Assembly: GCF_014648675.1 (NCBI RefSeq)
Contig: NZ_BMRO01000024.1
Location: forward strand, 1-33,313
Length of the DNA: 33,313 nucleotides
DNA from: Actinomadura livida
Lineage (GTDB): Bacteria > Actinomycetota > Actinomycetes > Streptosporangiales > Streptosporangiaceae
Direction: 5' to 3'
The notes under the pieces were generated by a model that saw nothing but the letters and a program-made list of their open reading frames with translations, was not told the DNA's origin and searched no databases. A program made the translations under genes and the position numbers. Shown here piece after piece: positions 30,183 to 33,313 of the stretch; position 1 is the stretch's first letter; each line of letters opens with the position of its first letter.

Positions 30183-31034
30183 TCACCGTCGCGCGGCGTC
30201 CTTGCCGGACGCCGTACGGTGGCGCCGCAGCCGGTGCGCCGCCAGGGTCGCGGCCACGAGGGCGGTGAAGACGGCGGCGATCCACCAGACGCCGAGCTGG
30301 TCCAGCCAGGTCGTGAGCGCGCCCTGGACCTCGGTGGCGGTGTCCACGACCGTGGAGTCGGCCGAGGCCCCCGCATTGAGGCGTGTCTCGTACCAGCCGT
30401 AGTAGGTGACGTAGAGCCCGGCCGGGAGGAGGAAGGCGCCGCTGACGCGGGAGACGTGCGGCAGTATCCGGCGGGTGCGCGCCACGGCCGCCTCGCGTGC
30501 CAGCGCCACCAGCATCGACAGGAGCCCGACGACCAAGCCCATGCCGATGCCGTACGCGGCGAACGCCGCGAGTCCGGCCGCGATGCCCGTGCCGCCGGAC
30601 ACCAGCCCGGTGACGGCCAGGAACGGCGCGATCGTGCACGACAGGGAGGCGACGGCGTACGAGACGCCGTATCCGTACAGTCCCGCCAGTGAACCCGTCA
30701 GGCCGCCCGCCTGGACGCGGGGCAGGCGGACCAGCAGTTCCCGCCCGGTCAGCAGCCACCCGCCGAGCACGGCCAGGGCCAGGCCGATGACGATGGTGAG
30801 CCAGGGCAGGTACTCCTGGACCGAGGTCGTCAGAACGGAGATGAGCAGGCCGAACGCGCCGAAGACGGTGACGAACCCCGCGGTCATCGCGGCCGAGAGC
30901 CGCAGCGCCCGCCACACCCCGCCCGCCCCCGGCGTCGCGACCAGCAGCGCCAGGTAGGAGGGCAGCAGCGCGAAACCGCACGGGTTGAACGCCGCGACCA
31001 GCCCGGCGGCCAGGGCGAGCGAGATCCGCTCCAT
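30183..31034 (-). CDS. ccdA: Cytochrome c biogenesis protein CcdA-like thiol-disulfide transporter
   Basis: This 283-aa membrane protein has six or seven hydrophobic helices. The redox cysteines are Cys19 in FNPCGFALLPSYLALL and Cys133 in SLSCTIAPFLAVTG, the pair that carries electrons across the membrane in CcdA/DsbD-type proteins. It passes reducing power to an extracytoplasmic thioredoxin, most likely the lipoprotein encoded just upstream, whose TGA shares a base with this ATG. Together they would keep extracellular thiols, such as apocytochrome c, reduced. The C-terminal basic tail (AHRLRRHRTASGKDAARR) is cytoplasmic by charge. Confidence 0.93.
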   Translation of the reverse strand: MERISLALAAGLVAAFNPCGFALLPSYLALLVATPGAGGVWRALRLSAAMTAGFVTVFGAFGLLISVLTTSVQEYLPWLTIVIGLALAVLGGWLLTGRELLVRLPRVQAGGLTGSLAGLYGYGVSYAVASLSCTIAPFLAVTGLVSGGTGIAAGLAAFAAYGIGMGLVVGLLSMLVALAREAAVARTRRILPHVSRVSGAFLLPAGLYVTYYGWYETRLNAGASADSTVVDTATEVQGALTTWLDQLGVWWIAAVFTALVAATLAAHRLRRHRTASGKDAARR

Positions 31035-31642
31035 CAGCCGAGCAGCTCGTCGACGTGGCGGCTCAGCTCGTCCTCGTCCAGCGGTCCGGAGTCCTTGCTC
31101 GTCTTGCCGTCGGGCGCCATGAACAGGAACGAGGACTGGGAGGTCACCTTGAAGTGGGAGTACAGCCTGCCGGTCCGGTCGTCCAGGTGGGTGAGGTTCC
31201 CGGTGCCGGTCCGGGAGACGAAGTCCCGCAGCCGGCCCTTGTCCTTCTCCAGGCCCCCGATGCCGACGAAGGAGACCTCGTCCCCATACTTCTCGGCCGC
31301 CTTGGCCACGTTGGGGCCCTCAGACCGGCATTTGGAGCACCATGGCGCCCAGAACCAGAACACGGCCGGCCTGCCTGCCAGGGCCGCCCCGTCGAACTGC
31401 TCGCCGGCCAGCGTCTCGCCCTTGAACCGCAGCGCCTCGGGGACGTCGCGGCCCTGCGCGCCGGGACTCTGCGCGCCAGAACTCTGCGCGCCAGAACTCT
31501 GCGCGCCGGGACTCTGCGCGCCGGGACTCGCGGGTGCCTCGCTCGGCGATTCGACGGCGCTCGTCGCCTCGCCGCCACCACCGCATCCGGCCACGAGCAG
31601 CGCGGCACCGGCCATCGTCACGATCGCCTTCTTCATGCCCAT
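31034..31642 (-). CDS. TlpA-like thioredoxin-fold lipoprotein
   Basis: The protein is 202 aa from ATG 31642 (ATG 31636 is an alternative). The lipobox LLVAGC gives Cys20, so it is anchored on the outer face of the membrane. A linker of five SPGAQ/SSGAQ repeats follows (about 39-63). The thioredoxin domain has RPAVFWFWAPWCSKCRSEGPNV, with a WCxxC active site at Cys102 and Cys105, and SFLFMAPDGKTS carries a late strand without the usual cis-Pro context (family pattern is Thr/Ser-Pro). The partner is CcdA, encoded immediately downstream with a one-base overlap. No SD is seen before the ATG. The frame is open to 31669. Confidence 0.88.
   Translation of the reverse strand: MGMKKAIVTMAGAALLVAGCGGGGEATSAVESPSEAPASPGAQSPGAQSSGAQSSGAQSPGAQGRDVPEALRFKGETLAGEQFDGAALAGRPAVFWFWAPWCSKCRSEGPNVAKAAEKYGDEVSFVGIGGLEKDKGRLRDFVSRTGTGNLTHLDDRTGRLYSHFKVTSQSSFLFMAPDGKTSKDSGPLDEDELSRHVDELLG
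31454..31528. repeat. Five tandem 15-bp units in the lipoprotein linker
   Basis: Units of CTGCGCGCCGGGACT or CTGCGCGCCAGAACT occupy 31454-31468, 31469-31483, 31484-31498, 31499-31513 and 31514-31528. They encode SPGAQ or SSGAQ between the lipid anchor and the thioredoxin domain. Copy number could vary between strains. Confidence 0.9.
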
Positions 31643-31714
31643 CACGCTAACGGCCGGAGGCGCCGCCATTCCTTACGAAGCGATGACGTCCGCTCCGGCG
31701 GGTGGCCGGCCGGG

Positions 31715-32254
31715 TCAGACGACGCCGCGGAGCGGATCGGAGGCGAGTTCCCACAGCCTCCGGGCCACGGGATGCCGGAGGTCCGGGTCGATGGCCCGGG
31801 CCAGTGCCGCGAGCTGGTCGGGCGGCAGGAGCGCACCGCCGCGGGACGGGTCGCGCAACCAGATCCGTGCCGGCGCGGTGCCGGGTGCCCGCACGACCAG
31901 GCGGGGCAGGACGCCTCCGCGCCAGTTCGTCCAGACCGGCGTGGCGGTCTCCGCGGCGACATGGGCGGCCCGGAGATCGTACGTCCTGCGGCCGAAGAGC
32001 AGGCGCCGGACGAGGACCCTGCCGTCCAGCCAGTACGCGTTGCGGTACTGCAGGGCCAGCGTGAGGACGACCAGGACGTCGATCAGCAGGAGCATGAGCA
32101 GGAAGAAAGCGCCTACGCCCGGCACCTCCGACGAGGTGAGGAACATCCAGCCGAGGGCGCCGAGCATCAGGTTCGCCAGGGCGATCAGAGGGACCAGGCA
32201 TCCGAGCCAGACGACCCGCATCGACCGGGGCATGCCGACGTGCAATCGGATCAT
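31715..32254 (-). CDS. Small membrane protein with PH-like soluble domain, unknown function
   Basis: This 179-aa protein has two membrane helices, VVWLGCLVPLIALANLMLGALGWMF (about 14-38) and GVGAFFLLMLLLIDVLVVLTLALQ (about 46-69). A soluble part follows with YWLDGRVLVRRLLFGRRTYDLRAAHVAAE, which resembles bacterial PH-like domain proteins. The C-terminus has LLPPDQLAALARAIDPDLRHPVARRLWELAS. No enzyme motif is seen. ATG 32254 has GGAGG about five bases upstream; the longer frame to 33169 is antisense noise over the next gene. It may be cotranscribed with the hydrolase gene upstream of it. Confidence 0.78.
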   Translation of the reverse strand: MIRLHVGMPRSMRVVWLGCLVPLIALANLMLGALGWMFLTSSEVPGVGAFFLLMLLLIDVLVVLTLALQYRNAYWLDGRVLVRRLLFGRRTYDLRAAHVAAETATPVWTNWRGGVLPRLVVRAPGTAPARIWLRDPSRGGALLPPDQLAALARAIDPDLRHPVARRLWELASDPLRGVV

Positions 32255-32358
32255 TCGTCCTCCCTCGCCGGTCCGCCACGCCTCGCCGGGCGCCGGCCAC
32301 GCCATGATCGTAGGAGGCGGCGCGTCGCGGACCGGCTCGGCCCCCGGGCGCTCCGCGC

Positions 32359-33243
32359 CTAGGCGTCGCCGCCGGGGTGCCGTGCCCGGTGCGCCAGGGC
32401 GGTGCGGAGGATGCTGGTGGGGTGCTTCCACAGCACGGCGCCGCCGACCGCGGGGACCGTGTGGAGGCGGGCGCCGGGAATGCGCGCCGCGAGGGTCCTG
32501 CCGTTGTCGGGTGAATGGCCCGTGTCCTCCTCGCCGTACCAGAGGTCGACCGGGACGCCGATACCGCCGAGGTCGAACGGCCAGCGGCCCATCGCCAGCA
32601 CGGTGTCGCGGGCGTAACCGTCCGGGCCCTGCACGAACGCTTCGTCCAGAGCCCGCCGGTATCCCGCCATGAAGTACGGGTCCCGGTAGACGCGGAGGTC
32701 CGAGGGCGGGCTCGCGTCCATGACCATGCTCCACAGCGCGTCGGGGCCCAGCCCGCGGAAGAACAGCTCGGCACCCGCGCGATCTGAGGCGACACGGTCG
32801 ACCAGGCCGCGCAGCTCGCCCGGGAGCGCGGACGCGAACTCCGGTGCGGCCACCTCGTCGGCCCCGGAGACGATCGCGACCGCCGAGCCGACCCCCTCGG
32901 CGGCGCAGGCGAGCGCGAACGGGGCGCCCTGCGAGTTGCCGACCAGGACGGGGTCCGCCAGCCCGCGCAGGGCGGCGAGGTCGCTCATGTCCGCGGCGAA
33001 GCCAGCGAAGGTCCTGCCGGGCGACGGGGTCGACGCGCCGAGGCCCGGCCGGTCGGCGGAGACGAGGCGCACCCCGAGGGGGCCGACCGCCTCCGGGCCG
33101 AAGCCGAGCCGGCGGCTGGTCGCCGCCCCCGGGCACAGCAGCACCGGGACGCCGTCCTCCGGACCCCATTCCGCCCAGCCGAGCAGTCGGCCGTCGGGCA
33201 GTTCGATCTCGCCCACCCGCTCGGGCGCCCGCACATAAGCCAT
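32359..33243 (-). CDS. Alpha/beta hydrolase
   Basis: This 294-aa protein has an alpha/beta-hydrolase fold. VPVLLCPGAATSRRLGFG is the oxyanion strand and loop, RLVSADRPGLGAST follows, and the nucleophile elbow is LVGNSQGAPFALA (GxSxG). The acid is in VDLWYGEEDTGHSPDNG, and the usual catalytic-His loop (GGH) reads VGGAVLWKHPTSIL, so the His is shifted as in related hydrolases of this type. The substrate is unknown. ATG 33243 was chosen; in-frame ATGs at 33252 and 33255 and the open frame to 33300 leave the start uncertain. Nothing else is seen between 33244 and the window end. Confidence 0.85.
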   Translation of the reverse strand: MAYVRAPERVGEIELPDGRLLGWAEWGPEDGVPVLLCPGAATSRRLGFGPEAVGPLGVRLVSADRPGLGASTPSPGRTFAGFAADMSDLAALRGLADPVLVGNSQGAPFALACAAEGVGSAVAIVSGADEVAAPEFASALPGELRGLVDRVASDRAGAELFFRGLGPDALWSMVMDASPPSDLRVYRDPYFMAGYRRALDEAFVQGPDGYARDTVLAMGRWPFDLGGIGVPVDLWYGEEDTGHSPDNGRTLAARIPGARLHTVPAVGGAVLWKHPTSILRTALAHRARHPGGDA

Positions 33244-33313
33244 GACCCCCATCATGGGCACCGGCGAGGCCGAGCGCACAATGCTTTTCCGGGCGTACAC
33301 GACGGAGCCCCCC

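Noticed and set aside
32255..33169. N-terminal 305-codon extension of the small membrane protein gene
   Set aside because: It overlaps the alpha/beta hydrolase in another frame and is Arg/Gly/Ala-rich noise; ATG 32254 has an SD.

Overview
The window is high-GC DNA that is almost fully coding, with many GTG/TTG starts, 4-base or shorter gene overlaps and putative leaderless promoters. It carries families typical of filamentous actinomycetes: a TreS-Pep2-GlgB trehalose/glycogen cluster, XRE-DUF397 genes, a DUF222-HNH gene, a PopR-like regulator with paired ClpPs, and a Cys-Ser-Gly type HutH. A Streptomyces- or Actinomadura-like chromosome is the inference; the genus cannot be fixed from the sequence alone. 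No rRNA, tRNA, CRISPR array or intact insertion sequence was seen.

Layout. (1) 1-5650: the end of treS, maltokinase (mak/pep2) and glgB, the alpha-glucan/GlgE-pathway genes, interrupted by a GntR regulator divergent from a 72-aa orphan. (2) 5657-10105: an ACT-like protein, a Nudix-NYN fusion, a Ser/Thr-kinase remnant, a PaaI-type thioesterase, SppA and a flavin reductase. (3) 10093-18079: a histidine-utilisation operon on the minus strand, hutH-hutU-M20 amidohydrolase-hutF-hutI, with a divergent IclR regulator whose putative operator lies in the shared promoter. The M20 enzyme sits where a deformylase is needed. (4) 18095-20719: an SDR, a TetR regulator and a divergent aldo/keto reductase, with two overlapping palindromes between the last two. 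(5) 20823-22456: clpP3-clpP4-like genes and a convergent PopR-like activator. A near-consensus PopR box precedes the first gene, the second ClpP has Ala in place of the catalytic Ser, and the regulator ends in YALAA. (6) 22523-24593: a DUF6194-like protein, a regulator with two MerR domains, and a YqeB-like membrane protein. (7) 24602-26545: an RsbW-like ATPase divergent from an XRE-DUF397-DUF397 operon, with palindromes between them. (8) 26546-29302: an accessory stretch with a 13-bp tandem repeat, a strong hairpin, a DUF222-HNH gene, about 0.5 kb of AT-richer DNA without a recognisable gene, and a small putative secreted protein. (9) 29303-33243: a secreted EEP-family phosphodiesterase, a CcdA plus TlpA-like lipoprotein pair, a small membrane protein and an alpha/beta hydrolase.

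How the parts work together. TreS, Mak and GlgB would route trehalose/maltose through maltose-1-phosphate to branched glucan. The hut operon would convert histidine to glutamate by the five-step formylglutamate route under IclR control. The Clp/PopR module looks like a self-limiting backup protease in which half the subunits may be non-catalytic. The XRE/DUF397/ATPase group is a WhiJ/AbaA-like regulatory cluster. Most of the rest is ordinary chromosomal housekeeping or accessory material.
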